Origin: JAUVAV01 sp965371665
GTDB taxonomy: Bacteria > Oederibacteriota > JAAXVQ01 > JAUVAV01
Reading direction: 5' to 3'
Assembly: GCA_965371665.1 (NCBI GenBank)
Contig: CBDUZI010000001.1
Coordinates: 44,193 to 108,192 of the forward strand
Length of the DNA: 64,000 nucleotides
Shown here: piece after piece, positions 31,867 through 45,900 of the stretch
Numbering within the stretch: position 1 is the first letter of the stretch
Layout: each line of letters opens with the position of its first letter
The notes under the pieces: generated by a model
What the model was told of the DNA's origin: nothing
What the model saw: the letters and a program-made list of their open reading frames with translations, nothing else
Database searches by the model: none
Position numbers and translations under genes: made by a program

Positions 31867-31872
31867 AGCTAA

Positions 31873-31882
31873 ATCACCTCTT
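31873..31882 (-). promoter_or_regulatory. Ribosome binding site of P1
   Basis: AAGAGGTGAT on the coding strand, 6 bases before the GTG at 31866. Its strength favours this GTG over the downstream ATG at MAEWH, which has no comparable sequence before it. Confidence 0.8.
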
Positions 31883-31920
31883 GGAATAAATACATTATTA
31901 AAAATAGTATTATATAACTA

Positions 31921-31949
31921 ATTATATCATAAAAATATTCCTTTCGCAA
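31921..31949 (-). promoter_or_regulatory. Sigma70-type promoter of P1
   Basis: On the coding strand TTGCGA (31944-31949), 17 bases, then TATAAT (31921-31926), followed by an AT-rich leader of about 50 bases before the SD and GTG. The P1 start is therefore served by its own promoter within the 152-base gap after P2. Confidence 0.75.
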
Positions 31950-32018
31950 GTTAATGATTCATCTAATTTAAAAAGAAATATCTTAGGATGGCGCAATTTG
32001 AAACAGATAAAGCTATTT

Positions 32019-33990
32019 TTATGCCGCCCCACTCATTCGCAGCTTGAAGAGCCGGCGGAAGTATTTTCTGAGCACATCGCCTGCGACCTCACCCCGCACC
32101 TTTCCGTCTTTATTCTTAGCGCTCAGCAGGTCCAGCAGATACCCCAAGGCTCCGCGATATCCGCGTGCCAGTAATACCACCGGAATATGGAAGGATTCTC
32201 CTTGATAGGTGGCAAGCTCTTCCTTGGTATTATCGATCTCCTCCATCCCGGCAAACAATGCGTTGATAAAGATTAAATGATCTTCAATCTTAGGATCATT
32301 GGGATTCTCTTCCGCATAGCGGTACATATACCGGATTATGCCGCGGACAAATTCGCCCTGCGCCCGGGCCCGGGCTTTTCTGCCGCGAGCCGCCAGCAGG
32401 AAGCCGTATTTTTCTTCCAACTTCCCATGCTTATTACTAAATAAATCCCCGGCCAGCGGGGCATCTATCTCCTGCTTGCTAAATTCAGAACCGAGACTCC
32501 CTAATTTGTCATCCACTTTTTCCCATGTATTTTCATCAAGCCTTGCTTTTCTTCCCCGGAATTTCTTTACCGGATAAACACCTTGATTAATAAGGATTTT
32601 AATCTTTTTTATGGCCCCGCTCTTTTCTCCTTCTACTTCCGGCAGCATGGCTTCGGAAATCGTCCGCGTAGGAAATTTATATATTTTATTGCCGATTTTA
32701 ACTTTGTGCATCTCGGCCACCGGACTGGATACAAAAAGTACTTCTCGTTTAAAATCGGGCCCGCATTCACTAAATCGGGTCTTCGCGCTTTCCAGGCAGT
32801 TGATTTCCCCGGCTAAATATCGGGCATTTTTATCTGTCAACTGAATCAATTTGCCGGTTTCCGCAGCATTGGCCATTTCTTCCAGGCATGCCTGCATTTT
32901 CTCCACCCGGTCAAAAAATGCTTTTTCTTCAAGTCCCTCCGGCCGGTTATTTGAAATCGTCTCTAATATTCCGTGTAATTGCCTTATATATTTTTCTGTG
33001 GCCAAGGTCTCGAGTCTCTTAACCTGGCTCATCTCAGATATTCGGGCATTAACATTGACATCAACTTCGTTATACATCATGGCCACATCCGCCACACCCG
33101 CGGCGATCATGTCACGCGACGCTTTATCCTTAAACGCATTCTCATTTAAAAGCTCTTTAAATAGACCACTATTCTCTTCCAAAACATCCAGTAATTTATT
33201 AATCCCGACTTTTTCACTGTAATAATCCTTTGTTTTCATTGTTTTCAATAGCTCATCTATATCCGGCATTTGCCCGCCTAACGTTATATCCAATTCTTTG
33301 GCAATTTTAACCATATGCAACACGACTCTTAATATTTCCGCCGGATTGACCGTGAGCTCTTCGCCTTTCAAATAATCCGACACCGTAGGTCCGGCCTCCA
33401 GCCGGTCGTGAGCATAGTCTCCTCCATGCCACAGCAGCCGATTGGTCCTGTTCCACAGCAAAAACCAGCGCAATCCTCTGCGTATCAGCATATCCTCCCT
33501 GGCTGCCTGGTACCTCATGGTATGGCCCAGATGCAATCTTGCCAGCGAGTTGACCCATCGGGAAATACGTCCTCTCAGATATCCTCTGCCGTTTTCATCC
33601 TTTCCCGATAAACTCAGCGCGGCCGCCAGCACATGCTTTGGCACATAAATTTCCAATTCGTCTTTTTCTTCTTTCTCCTTTTCGATCAAGCATTCTATTG
33701 GCAGACCAAACAACCGGCTTGACCAGTATCTCCAGGATTTCACCGCTTTTTTATCCAACACCTTAACCCTGAGCCGATCTGGTTTGAAGTTTTTCAGATT
33801 AAAGTCATACCTGGCGCCGTATTCATACTTTAAATCGATTATTGCGGAATCGCGATTTATTTCCGCATCTGAGGGCAAGGCGAGCGTCTGCATTCCGAAT
33901 ACCCCGCCAACTCCCATAATCACTCCTACCAATGCCCCCAGCACGCCGATCCACACCCGGCGGATCACTGGCAACCCATCGAGTACCGGC
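32019..33990 (-). other. Conserved C-terminal module of P2
   Basis: Residues about 6632-7287. Begins with PVLDGLP and a membrane segment. It aligns collinearly with the last 680 residues of P3: YVPKHVLAAAL against CIPSPVLAVLM, KGEELTVNPAEIL against KGTVHVTSAEIF, GGQMPDIDELL against GGEVPDINIMF, GNKIYKFPTRTISEA against GKEVELEPGVTIAQA, and final RKYFRRLFKLRMSGAA against LELFLRKGLRYSTKVAA. No known family is recognised. Confidence 0.7.
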
Positions 33991-36900
33991 TCATGCCTGC
34001 GGATAGGCTTGTTGTACTCCAGACGGGATGCAGGCTGGGAATTAGCGTGTTCTTTCTTAATTACTGCTCTTGATTGTTTTGCGCCGGCATTTCGCAGCCT
34101 GGCCGTAATGGCATCTATTATTCCAAGATATATTCCTTTGCTTCTCATTTCCTCTTTGGTATCCTCAAAATGCTTCTGTGTTTCAGCTATAAATTTTATT
34201 TTATCCTCTCTGGAAAATGCATCGTATTTATCCCTTAATTCAAGCAGGTCTTTTGCACGTTGGAGCGGCAGAAACACTTTCCCTCTTTCTATTTCGGCGG
34301 TTATTTCTTTCATATCCCTAATAATCTCTTCCTGAGGATCAATTAAAACTAGCATAACATTAATTGCCATTAACCGGCTGATAGCATGATAATATCCTTC
34401 GTAGGTACGCATGCTTATTGATTTATTTGCTTGTTTAAGCATAAATTCAAGTTCGCTTTTATGGCCGTTTAATAATGGCTTCCGGGAGGGCGTTTGACCA
34501 ATGATGGGAAGCGTACGTCCATAATATTTTTCAGCCTGGAGCTCATTGAAAGTCGCTTCATTATAAATTGTCAGGTCAAGAAAAATATTCGTGCCATCCG
34601 CGTAATCTCTTAGGTGCGGTATTTTTATTCTCACCTTATAGTCATCTTCCAGGCTGATAATATCCCGGCTATTATCATTTTTAAGAACCAGGATTACATC
34701 TACCTCGTAAGGATTCTTAATCAGAAAATAGCTTCCCACGCCAATGAGAGCTGTTATATCGCGTCTATCAAGACTGTAACGTTTTATTAGATAATCAAGC
34801 AGTTTAAGTTTCGGTCCAGAATGGGTAACTGTGCCTTCCAGTAATAACCTTGACCTTTCTATCATTCTCTCTTTCAAAGAATCATTCAGGTTGGCAAACA
34901 GATTTCCTGCTTTAAGTTCTTCCTCAAGGCGCTTGTGCTCAAACATCGATATAACATTAGTTCCCTTATTAGTCCTTTCCAGCCGCATCCTGCCGATACC
35001 TGGTTGTAAGATATTTTCTTTTGGAAAGGCAGCAATTCCAGCAGGAGTATATTGCCGTTTCCTGACAAGCTGAAATTCATCTTTTTCATCACTGACATCA
35101 CCAGATTGGGCGGTGTTACTTTCTTCTGCATGAACTGATTCTATTGCTTCATTAACAGCTTCTCTAATAAGCTTAATATCTATATTCTTAGCTTTAAATC
35201 CTAGTTCTTCAACAAACTTGGAGAGAAGCAATTTCTTCAGCCTCGCGCGGGATACTTTCCATCCTACCCCGCCCCGATGAATAATATTTTCCACTATCCA
35301 CCATTGGGCATAACCTGTATCTACTATCCAGGTAGAACAGTTTTCATCTACGCGATAATTGGATAATCTTGAAAAATCCCTGGGTATCATGCCGCATAAC
35401 CGATGCATAATCACAAGATTCCTGGCAGAATTTTTAATTGCCTTTAATTTGTTTGCTTGAGAATGACGGGTATTTTGTAAAAATTCCCATAAATCCCATT
35501 TGCCTACAAATTGCTCCGTAATTATGTCGCCGGTGAGCTCTTTGGCTGATGATTTGATTTTCAAATGCCGTCCAAATTCCGGAACCGGGCATGGTAATCC
35601 TTGTTTTTTAGATTCCCGACTTAAATATTTAAGCAGCCTGATTTCTTTTTTTATACCACCTTTATTTGTGAATACCTTAACCATTATGGGAGCGTTTTTG
35701 ATTTTATAAGTTATACGGAATCCACCAGCAGAAATATGGCTAACTTCTCTGTTTCCCAAAGCAATTTCAATAATTTCTTTTCCTTTTAAAATCACAACAT
35801 TTTCTGTTTCGCAAAGCTTCTGCCACTGTTCAACCCCTAGCATATCCTTCAAAACTTTTATCATCTCCATACCAAATTCTCCTGGTATTCCATCCTTTTT
35901 ATACATTTCATTCGCTTTTTGATATTCGCCTTTATTCATTAAGTTCGCAATATGCTGCGAAACAATCGTGGCATGCAGCACTTCGCGCAATAGTCCTTCT
36001 TGCGGGTATTTCGCATACAACTCGGGATATTTCTTTTTTTCAAGGTCTCTGGCTTGGGCATGGCCTATCCTCTGGCAGATTTTTTCATGGGAAATATATG
36101 CCGCCCGCAGCGTTTTCTCCAGCTTTTTATCAGCCGCGGCAAAGGTCTTTATCATTTCGAGGACTTCTTGGGTGAGAAGTATAGTGGTTTCTGCTTTTAA
36201 ACCCCTAGCCTTTAAAACATCCTTTATCCTCTTGGAAATTTCTCCGGGGGGGTCCTTGGCGTCTAATCCGAGCATATAATCCCGGGAATTTGCTACTACA
36301 GCATTGGTTACCAGGATATTAACTTCTCTATCCGCGGCTCCTGATTTTTCTTTTATTAAAGCAGCCACATCCCTCATGTCTTCCGTAATATCTTCAAAAT
36401 CTCCAACGCTTTTTTCATTAAATCTCTTCATCCATTGTCCGCCTCTGGATATTTGGCCAAAATTTTGACCGGCCCGAATGCCAGGCCTGGGAATCTGCAC
36501 ACTGCTTAAAAATTTCTTCCGAAGACTTGTTTCCAGGTCCGCTATATCCGCCTGATTCGCTGCGGTTGCGCCCATCAGCACACGCCGGCCCATGGCTTGC
36601 CCCATTATCCACAACCCTCTTACCCTTGGAAAAGCATCCAGCCACCCGGGCCGGCGGAATAAAATAGGCACATTGTACCGGATTCGGCCGGCTTGTTCCC
36701 AGAACCGGGTCAGGGTCCTCTTCTTGGTTATGTCCGGCCGGACTATTTCCGGGCCAACAGTTCTTTTCAATCCAAATATTCCCAGGTCTTTGCCCCATGA
36801 CCTGATAAGCCGGACGCCTCTATACATTAAACCGCTTCCCGGCAGATTCGTGCCTCTGGCCAGGACCAATGAATAAACTAATAGCATAGGTACTAAAGCC

Positions 36901-39900
36901 AGTGGCAATAAAAAAAGCACCGGCGCTCCGATGGCCGCAGTTGGAATCATTATGCCCTGGGTAGTCAAAAAATTCATCAGACCGTATCCTCCCAGTAATG
37001 GGAGTGAAATTGCCGTCATGCCCAGGGGGATGGCCGAGCCTTTCTGACCCCGGGAAATCCTCGTGGACTGAGCCCTCTTTTTTTTCAAATCCGCTAAAAA
37101 TATTTTCAGGCCGGGCAATTCGGCATTTTCTTTAAAAGCCCGCTCAAGAAATTCCAAACCTTTTTTTCCTTGTATTCCTCCCCGGGCATCAATAATGCCT
37201 TGATAAAAATCTCTGGCATATTTTTCCGGTTTTATACTAAACAGCGTTCTCGATGAACTTGGGTTCATGTAAAAAGCTATCATTTTCGCGGGGGAAACGC
37301 CTTTTTCAACAAATTCAAAATCAAAAAATTTGGCTATGTATTTTCCATTATCATCAGCTACAAACAAAACATCTCTGCCATGATGATCAAGAAAAATCAT
37401 TCCATTGCCAAACTCATCCTGAGTAGCGCTCCAAACCCTTGCCAATCCAAAGGCTTCAATCCGGGCAATCTCATTCATACTTTTTCCTTGCTTAATAAAA
37501 ACATCCATCAATTCGTCCCGTTCCAAACCATCCAGAAATTCCTCAATATATACACGATCAGTATTAGCTCCTACCAGGGGCACAACGATTTTATCATCGC
37601 CGTAATATTCCTTGGTTTTCATATATACTTGAAGCATATCATTTATTTGTTCGTCTATGCCTCGGGCTTCGACTTGATATACCCATTTAACTACAAAAGG
37701 TTTTATATTATCCCCAGATACTTTAAATACTAACCTTCTATCCCCGTGTTTAAAGAAATCTATATTCAATTCTTTTATTTTACCCGCCTCTTCCTTCCCT
37801 ACCCAATCCTCGAGCAGACCTTCATTCATCAGCGCTTCCTTAACCGTATCAAAACCTTCTTTCATGTAACCCTTGGCCCGCCTCTCTATCTTTGTATCTT
37901 TTCGTTTCCTGAAATTAATCATGACCCCATTAATCTCTGTGCGTTGGTAGTCATATTCCGGCTCTTTTCCCCGCTCATCTCCTATGCCGGCCGCTTCTTT
38001 CTGTGCTTGCTTCTTCTCAGCTTGAATCCTTTGAGCTTCATTTTTCAGCATTATCTCGTATTTTTTCAGATCCTCCGAGATTTTTTCCCTTTCTACAACA
38101 CTATGCTGGTACGTTCTCTCCTCCTCTATTATTTGTTCAAGCTGGGCCGGACTCATCGCTTTAATCATCCTTTGATGCAGAGGGGTCGGTCCAAGTATCT
38201 TTCCATCATTATCCTTAACTGCATATAATAGAGATTGCAGTGCCGAGGCCCGGATATGAGCCTGGCGCTTGTACTCCTGCAGTTTTCTATCGGTCAATTG
38301 ATTCCCTGGTATTCCTGCAATGCTCTCCCTCATAAATTTCGCTTCTTTGATTTCATGAAATATGGCCTCTTCCTTTTCATCCTCCAGTAATTCACTGCCG
38401 AGAATTATAACAATATTATGCTCTTCATCTATAAAATAGGTCGAACACACTCCTTCCGGCATTTTTTTCTCATGATCTATAATAATCTTGGCAAATATTT
38501 GTTCCCTGGTTTTGCTTATTTCCAGAAATTCGAGACCAATTTCGCCCGCCTGCTCTCTCCATCCCCCTTGTTCTTCAATGGCTTCGTTAATCAGTTTCTG
38601 TTTCGTATCATCCCTTAAATAATAGGGACCTATAACCTTTAAGTCGCCTTGAATATCCGCTTTCTTTTCTTCACGACCAATCTTCTGTTTAACATAATAC
38701 GAAATATAAAGGAAAAGCCCACCCCACGGCTCAAGCATATATACCAGGATCATTGGCACCTTCTTTTGACCTAGAAGCACATGCACAAGTTCTGTATATT
38801 GGATGAAACGCGGCAAATACTTTGTCCGCTCGTGTAAATATATCCTGCCATCAGGCGTTATTTTACTGATCACTTTATTTTTCATATCCTTGACACTAGG
38901 ATCGAATTGCTCATATTTTGTCAATTGTTCAATCAAGCCTTGATATTTGGCCTTATCACTAAACGCATACTTGATCATTTCTGCTTTAACCCATCCATAA
39001 AGGCCGGCTGCAATAATAAATATGCTGCTAATTCCAATTATTCCAAACAATGGAAGAATTCCATTTATCCACAAAGCTCCTTCTATTACGCCTATACCCA
39101 CTACAGCACCGCCCATTTGGTCATACCAGCGCGCTGAGCTTTCTTTCACTCCTTTTTCTAACGATTTATAACTCCTTTCCAAAGCCGCAATTTCTAATTC
39201 GAATCGCTTCATTAGTTTAGGATTCTTTTCTGCCGCCAAAGAAGCCGCTCTTTCTTCCACTCCCAGTAGCCTGGCAATCCGGTCCCGGAAAAATCTGGGT
39301 TCTTTTTCAGAGGTCTTAGCTTCTGGTTTAACCAAGTATTTTTCATCATTTATTTCGATGAAAAGATAAGTTCCTTTATCTGTTAATTCGTTTCCAAGTT
39401 TTGTTCTAAAGTCAGTAGTAATTTTTTCCGCCGAATATCCTTTCCCAATGATGTAATTTACTATTTCCTGGACATTATCAACATCTATCCCTTCTAATTT
39501 AGCTTTCGGAATCGCCAGCACATGAGCATGGGCATGGGCATGCTTGACTTCCTGATATCCGGGGCCGTGTTCAAATCCAACCACAATATAATCTTCGCCA
39601 TAAGCGTTTTTCAAGAAATCTTTTGCTCTCTCGTATGCTTGCTCGTACTCTTTAAACATTTCCGGAGAAAGATTAGCCATGCAGTTGATATGTTCTTTGG
39701 GAATAATCAGGATATGGCCTGCGCGCAGCGGATGAACGTCGCACACCACCCTGAAGTTCCTCGTCTCAAAAAGCACATGCTTTAAGCCCAATCCGCCCAG
39801 ACAATGCGCACAGGGCTCTTCCCGGTCCATCCTTTGGGCCAATAAGCCTAAAGCATCTTCTAAAATAGCTTTTATTTTTGGCAACTGTTCATTATTTCTA

Positions 39901-42900
39901 TAATCAATCAAAACCGTGGGAGAACCAGCTATGGCCATTCTAGCTATGTTGGACAATTCATAAATTATATTGACTATCTTAACCGTCAGGCGGTCTCTTA
40001 TTTTGGTAGAGCCAAATTTGCCTTTAAAACTTTGTGTCGGCAAAAGCGCTATATTCGCCACATTCCTGGGCAAAGCCTGGAAAGCCTCAATTGCCGTATG
40101 CGCAAAACGAGGAAAAGGCATTCTCACGGCATTAATCCCGAATTTCGCCAGGTTTGTATTCACTATCCTTTCAATGGCGGCTATATTGGGATTGCCGCTA
40201 TCTGCATCCATATGTCCTAAGCCGATGGTCGTTGTTGTTGCTCTCCGGTTTTCTTCGCGTAATCGGTCATCAAGATATTTGGCAATAACCTCGGGCAAGT
40301 CTTTCTCAAATTTTATTTGATAATCCTGTTTTTGCTTTTCAGACCATTTTTCAGGACAGGCAAATGAAATTCTGATGCCTTCCTTCTCATAAACAATAAC
40401 TTCTTGAGATAAAGCCGGTAAAACCGCTTCACGCACAAAACGGCCTAATTTTTTGCCGAACTCAACCAGGCTTAGGGCCGCGGCGATTTTCGCAGATGGC
40501 AGTCCGCCCGATTCAGCCATATCCGCAGATACGGTCTTTTTTGGCATTGCTCCCACAAAATAATCGGTAACCGTTTCCTTGTCTATTTCCAAGCCTTCTA
40601 CTAATAAGTTGACATCCTTAACAAACTCCTGAAAAACAAGTGGCAGAGGTTTGTCTTCTGCTTCAGGTTTTATCTGTTTTTCTTTTACAAGTTCTTTTAG
40701 AGCATCTGCTTGTGCTTCTTCTATCTTGGATTTCAGGGTGCTATCAATTGTTTCAAGTGGTATTCGCACTATTTCATCACGATACTTTGCGCTAACCAGC
40801 ATTTTTATCCTTACCCAGATATATTTAAGCAGCTCTACAATAATATCCTGGATAACTACTGTTATTTCCCTGGTCATCTTGACCGCATCATTGGAATTAG
40901 GGTCCCGATCCGTCAAATGCGTAAAAGTAGTTACCATGGTCTGAAGCAGCGCGGTCGCTTGCGCCTGAACCGCCAGATTATGTTTAAATATTTCTATTTT
41001 TTCTTCTTTCTTTTTACCCTCTTCAAGCTTTCTCAGTTTAAGCGTGACTATTTTTACAGGAACACCGCTATTTTTAAGTTGCTGCGCTTGTGCCAGCATC
41101 TTGGCCGCTTCATTTTCCGAACTCAGATCTATTATGAATAAAACCTGATATAATTCCGGTCTCGCATTGATAACCTCTATATAATCCTTCCATTCCGGTA
41201 ACTTTTCTTCACCGGCCTTGGTCATAGAATCTTTGGATTGTGAAAAATCGCATAAGTAATGTATATTGTTGTTTCCTGCTTTTCCCGGAGAAGGCGCTCC
41301 TTCATTCATGTTTTGAAGAAACTCTGTAGCATAATGTTTCAAGCTCGGAGAATGAATTACCGGACATTTTTTTCTTCCTTCTACGTCTCTTTTCCGCAAA
41401 AGCTCATTAGCCAACTCGCTGGCTTCATTTTCTATTGCTGCTTTCGCCGGTTTACCATCTGCCGCAACTTGTTTCGGGCTCAGGTTTTGATTGGCTGCAT
41501 ATAAATTCTCAACATAAACTTTTAACATTTCTTCCGCCCAATCGGCGGCCTGTTTTTTATCTTTAAACAGTTGGTATCCCATGATGGTGAGCGCGACAAA
41601 CAAAGGTCCATAGACCATGTCTGTCTTCAGATTCATATGCCGTCCGCCGATAGTGCCGGGGGTATTATCAATATTTAAAATCGCAGCCGTTTTGGGAAAT
41701 TTCTTTTTGATCCAGGCACCGATTTTTTCCTTAAAGCGTCCTTTATTCGCCCAAATAATCACTTTTATTATTTTATTTTTTAACATATCAAAAAAATCTG
41801 CGGGTTCGGTGGTACTTCCGCTTCTACTCATATTCAAAGACAGGGTATTCTTTCTGGTTATTCTGCTTTTCAGAGTCTTCTTTACCCTTGGCAAATCGGA
41901 AGGATTGTCAACCACTGCCCAACGAAAATCAAGCCCTAACTCTTCTGCCAGTTGATTAAATTCCTGAGCATGTTGATGCAAATACATCTCATTGGCGCCG
42001 ATGCCAACACCAATAAAATTATCAATCTCTTCCAGGCGGACATTTTCATCTTCAAGCAAGAATGTTCTGAGCTTATCTATCGCTTCTCTTAAATCACTCA
42101 TCTCCTGATTATTAATCTTTGGCGCTTCTTTATATGCGTGCGGTTTGTCCTTGAATTCTTTTTTGTCCGGAAACAGAAATCTCCCTACATACAGGATCAT
42201 ATCATCTCTATAATTAAAAACCGTGTCTTTCGCTTGCCTGAATTTTTCCATCATTAATGCGGAAAGCGGTCCATCTTCCTCATTCAATGGTTGATATGCC
42301 GAACTAGCATGAGTATGCGAACCGGCTTCATCAACATCGATTTTCAAAAAGTTGCAGTCCTTCCGCGACTCTTTTTCAGGCAACCCTTCCTCACTATCCT
42401 TGGCTTCCAGAACCACATATTTTAAAGCTATGGGCTTAAACCCCGGAATTTCCATTAAAATATTCAAGACTGTTTCTTCGGCTTCCTCTTCTTTCATGCC
42501 TTTTGCTATTAATTTTTCCATTAACTTTTTCACAAATGATTGCACATCCAAAACTCTTTTCATAATATCCAAGTTGCGCCCGGGTTCTTCCAACCCCAGC
42601 ATGTCCATTACATCTTTTACTTCGCGCATAAATTCGGTCGCGGTTTGCGGCTCGGTTGGTTCCACAGACTTTGCAGTCTCCACAGGTCTACGGGTATCTC
42701 CTTTAGCGACATGATATTTTGCCTTGGCATCGTTTCTTTTTTGGATTAAATCCTGAATATCTATCTTAGCGGCATCCTCATAACCATCTTGTATGAGTTT
42801 TTTTTGAGTTTCAAGAATTAAAGCCTCCATGTCCTCCATAAGCTGAATTAATTCCTCGGCGGAAGATCCCTCGAATATTAACGTGGCCTGTTCCCCGGTA

Positions 42901-45900
42901 TTGGATTTTCGGAAAAGCAAGGTTCCACCGCTTTTGAGTTGTAATTTCAGGCCATCGACCTCAATTATACCTTCATTAGCCCGCTGAAATCTGACATCAC
43001 CCTCCAGTTCAATCCCTATTGGAATAGGTTTGAGCCGTCCCTCATACCAGGCTTTCAGCTTTTCGATCATCCTTTTTTCCAGTTCAAATTTTACGCTATT
43101 CGGGACTACTATCCTTATTTCATCTGAACTGATGGCTTTCGGAAATGCTTCAAATAAATCAGTCAAGAGGTAGGGGCCTTCTTTTTCGGGCAAACCCACT
43201 TTTTCATTCCTGGCTTCTACTTCACGCAGGGTCTCTTTTATATAGAGCAAATTAAAGGCGACTGCTATGCCGGAATCGATAACTTTTTCCGGATAATTAG
43301 GACAAATATGAAAGAATTGATGGCCGGAAGCTTCGGCAATAAAGTAGGTGTTTATAAAATATTCGAACTTTTCCATAAATTTCTCATCCTTGGCCAATTC
43401 GGATGATTTAACAAATTCTTTTATGCTTCTAATTCTCATTTTCAGAATATCTCTATATGCCGGATAACCCACGGGATTATAATAGTCTTTAATATTCCCA
43501 TATTTCTCAAATATTTGAAGTAATTTTGAATCCGCCCGCACATCTCCTATCAGCCATATGTCTTCTGCTCCTGCTTCGCCTAACTTTTTCCTTACTTCCT
43601 GATTTATCGGGTCTGACAAGAATCGCTGATAAAAGGGCAGCGGCATGTCAGAAGCCAAAACGGCTTCCCCATCCTCCAGGATTGCGCTACACCTGTCTCC
43701 ATCTCCGTCGAAAACAAAACCTATAGCTTTATATTCTGACCCGGCTCTCTCTAACTCCTGGTTACGCTTTTTCACTTCCTCTTGGCATTTTTCAAGCGCT
43801 TCCCGTTTGGATGGATCCCATATCCCCCCAGGCATATTTCCATCAGGCGTGTCGTTTATCCAGGTAACATCTTGTAAACCTCTTTTTGCCACCAAAGCCT
43901 TCAATACCGGGATTAACGCCGAATTCCGGCAATCAAACACTATCGGTTGTTTGGGATCTATTTTAGGTAAAACCTGATCATAATAGTCCACCATTTTTTC
44001 AGTAAGACCGGATATTTCCCCAATTTGAATAGATTCCTTTGTGGTTTTAAATAACTTACTTTTTATATTTTCATAAAGCCCGCTCAATTCCTGACCATAA
44101 AAAGGTTCTAAAGCACCATCTTTATCGACTTTTATTTTAAATCCATTTTTCTCAACAACCCCGTGGGAACCTGAAACCTGAACCATCACCACCTGGTCGC
44201 TTGGATTCTCTCCGGATAAAAGTCCGTGCTCACCTGTTCCCAATATCTCATCGCTAAACTCGACTTTTGCGCCGACAGATGCGGCTCCTAATGCCATGGC
44301 TAATTTCAAGGCTGGAGTATGTATTCTTTGGTCGCCGGTTATAAGCATGCCTTTACCATCTGAAGCATATCGTGTACCCAATGCCTTGCCGATGAGATAG
44401 CAGTTCATGGGGGTTAAATCGGGCGTTAATTCAACTTTGCCCACCTTTACTTTCCAGGCATTTCCCCTTATATCATAACCAAACCCTCCGCCAAACATTG
44501 CCTCGGGCATTTTTTCGGCCGCTTTATGCAGCCCGGATTCAAAATAATCAATAAGAACCTCAGGATCAGATTTCGCCATTTGCTTTAAAATAGAATACGA
44601 TTCTTCTCCACCCCTATTAACAGCTTCGGCAAATAAGGCCAGGACGTTTTCCGGCCGGTCATGGAGCGAATATTCGGCCGGCTTTACAGGTAATCCTTTT
44701 TCAACGCCTTTTTCATCCGGTTTTGGTTCTTCTTTTGCTATACGAAACCTTGCTTGGATAACTTCGGGAACGGAGCGTATTATGGATAGTATCATGGACG
44801 AGTAGGCGTAAATCTGACTCGACGCGTAATCAATCCGGCCGCGCCAGCCGCTGGGCGAAGCGCGTTTCGTCAAGGCGCGTATCTCACGTAATGAATGTCT
44901 ATTATCATAAAACGGCAATTCAATGTAAGTTTGGCCATTTTCATAACAATCTAAATAGTTTTCCAAGGCTAATCCTGAACCTTTATACCCAAAAGCATCC
45001 CGGCCTTTGTTATCACGTGCTATAATTAGATTAGGGTATGACACTACCTCTTTGGCGCCGCCTAAATAAATTGGGAAATAAGGCTCTTTAAACCCTTCAA
45101 ACCACAAAAAGTCATCAGTAAGTGAATCGCCGATACCTATTGCTGCTCCTTCTTTTTTTATATTTTCCTCCCATTTTTCTATTTCATTCGCTTTTTTTGT
45201 AAGGGTTATTTTTGAAAATATTTTTCCCGCATTCGTAAAATAATCTTTATCGTCCAGTACATAACCCATTTCTTTTAATATTTCTAAAAATCGTTCTCTC
45301 ACTTGATAGCCTTCAACGTTTCCATCGGGTGCGGTTATATTTATTTCAGAATCAAAGAGAAAGTAAAAAGCATCCGAGCGGTCTTTGACTGCTTTTTTAA
45401 ATATTTCCATAACCTTAATAATATTATCCGCCTTATTAATCTCTTCGATTGCATCAGCAAAACTCACGTCTATCTTTTTCGAAAGCATCTCTAAGTAAGC
45501 TATAGATATCGCTTTGCCAAAGTCTCGCTGTTCTCCGGGTTTAAATCTTTTTGTTTCATCTCGTGAATATTCGCTGTTACCTTTTTTGTCAAATGTTATA
45601 GTCTCAACGCCCCCTATCCCTTTTATTTCCAAATACTGTAGATATTCTTGATCCCCTGCCTTTTTCATTTCGGTTTGAATGAGTTTTATTACACGGTCTT
45701 CGAGCGCCTCTTTTTCATAGCTTATGGTTTGCTCGATATATTTATCTTCATTTTCGTTCTCAAAAGTGTAAAACCTTACTTTCTCTTCTTTTAAAAGCGG
45801 GCTTCCGCTGATTATTAAAACAGGTATTTTTAGTTTCAACGCCCTTTTAATCTGTTCAAGATTATTTCCCTTGGGCGCAGACGTCCCGCTTTCTGTTATG

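Larger units (their letters stand above)
31867..32018. other. Intergenic P2-P1
   Basis: 152 bases, AT-rich. Holds the P1 promoter and SD. I see no convincing hairpin terminator after the P2 stop codon, so some read-through from P2 is possible. Confidence 0.7.

Noticed and set aside
29221..29250. HEQYAH of P1 as a classical zinc protease site
   Set aside because: The spacing is HExxxH rather than HExxH, and no third ligand was found. Kept only as a landmark of the duplicated block.
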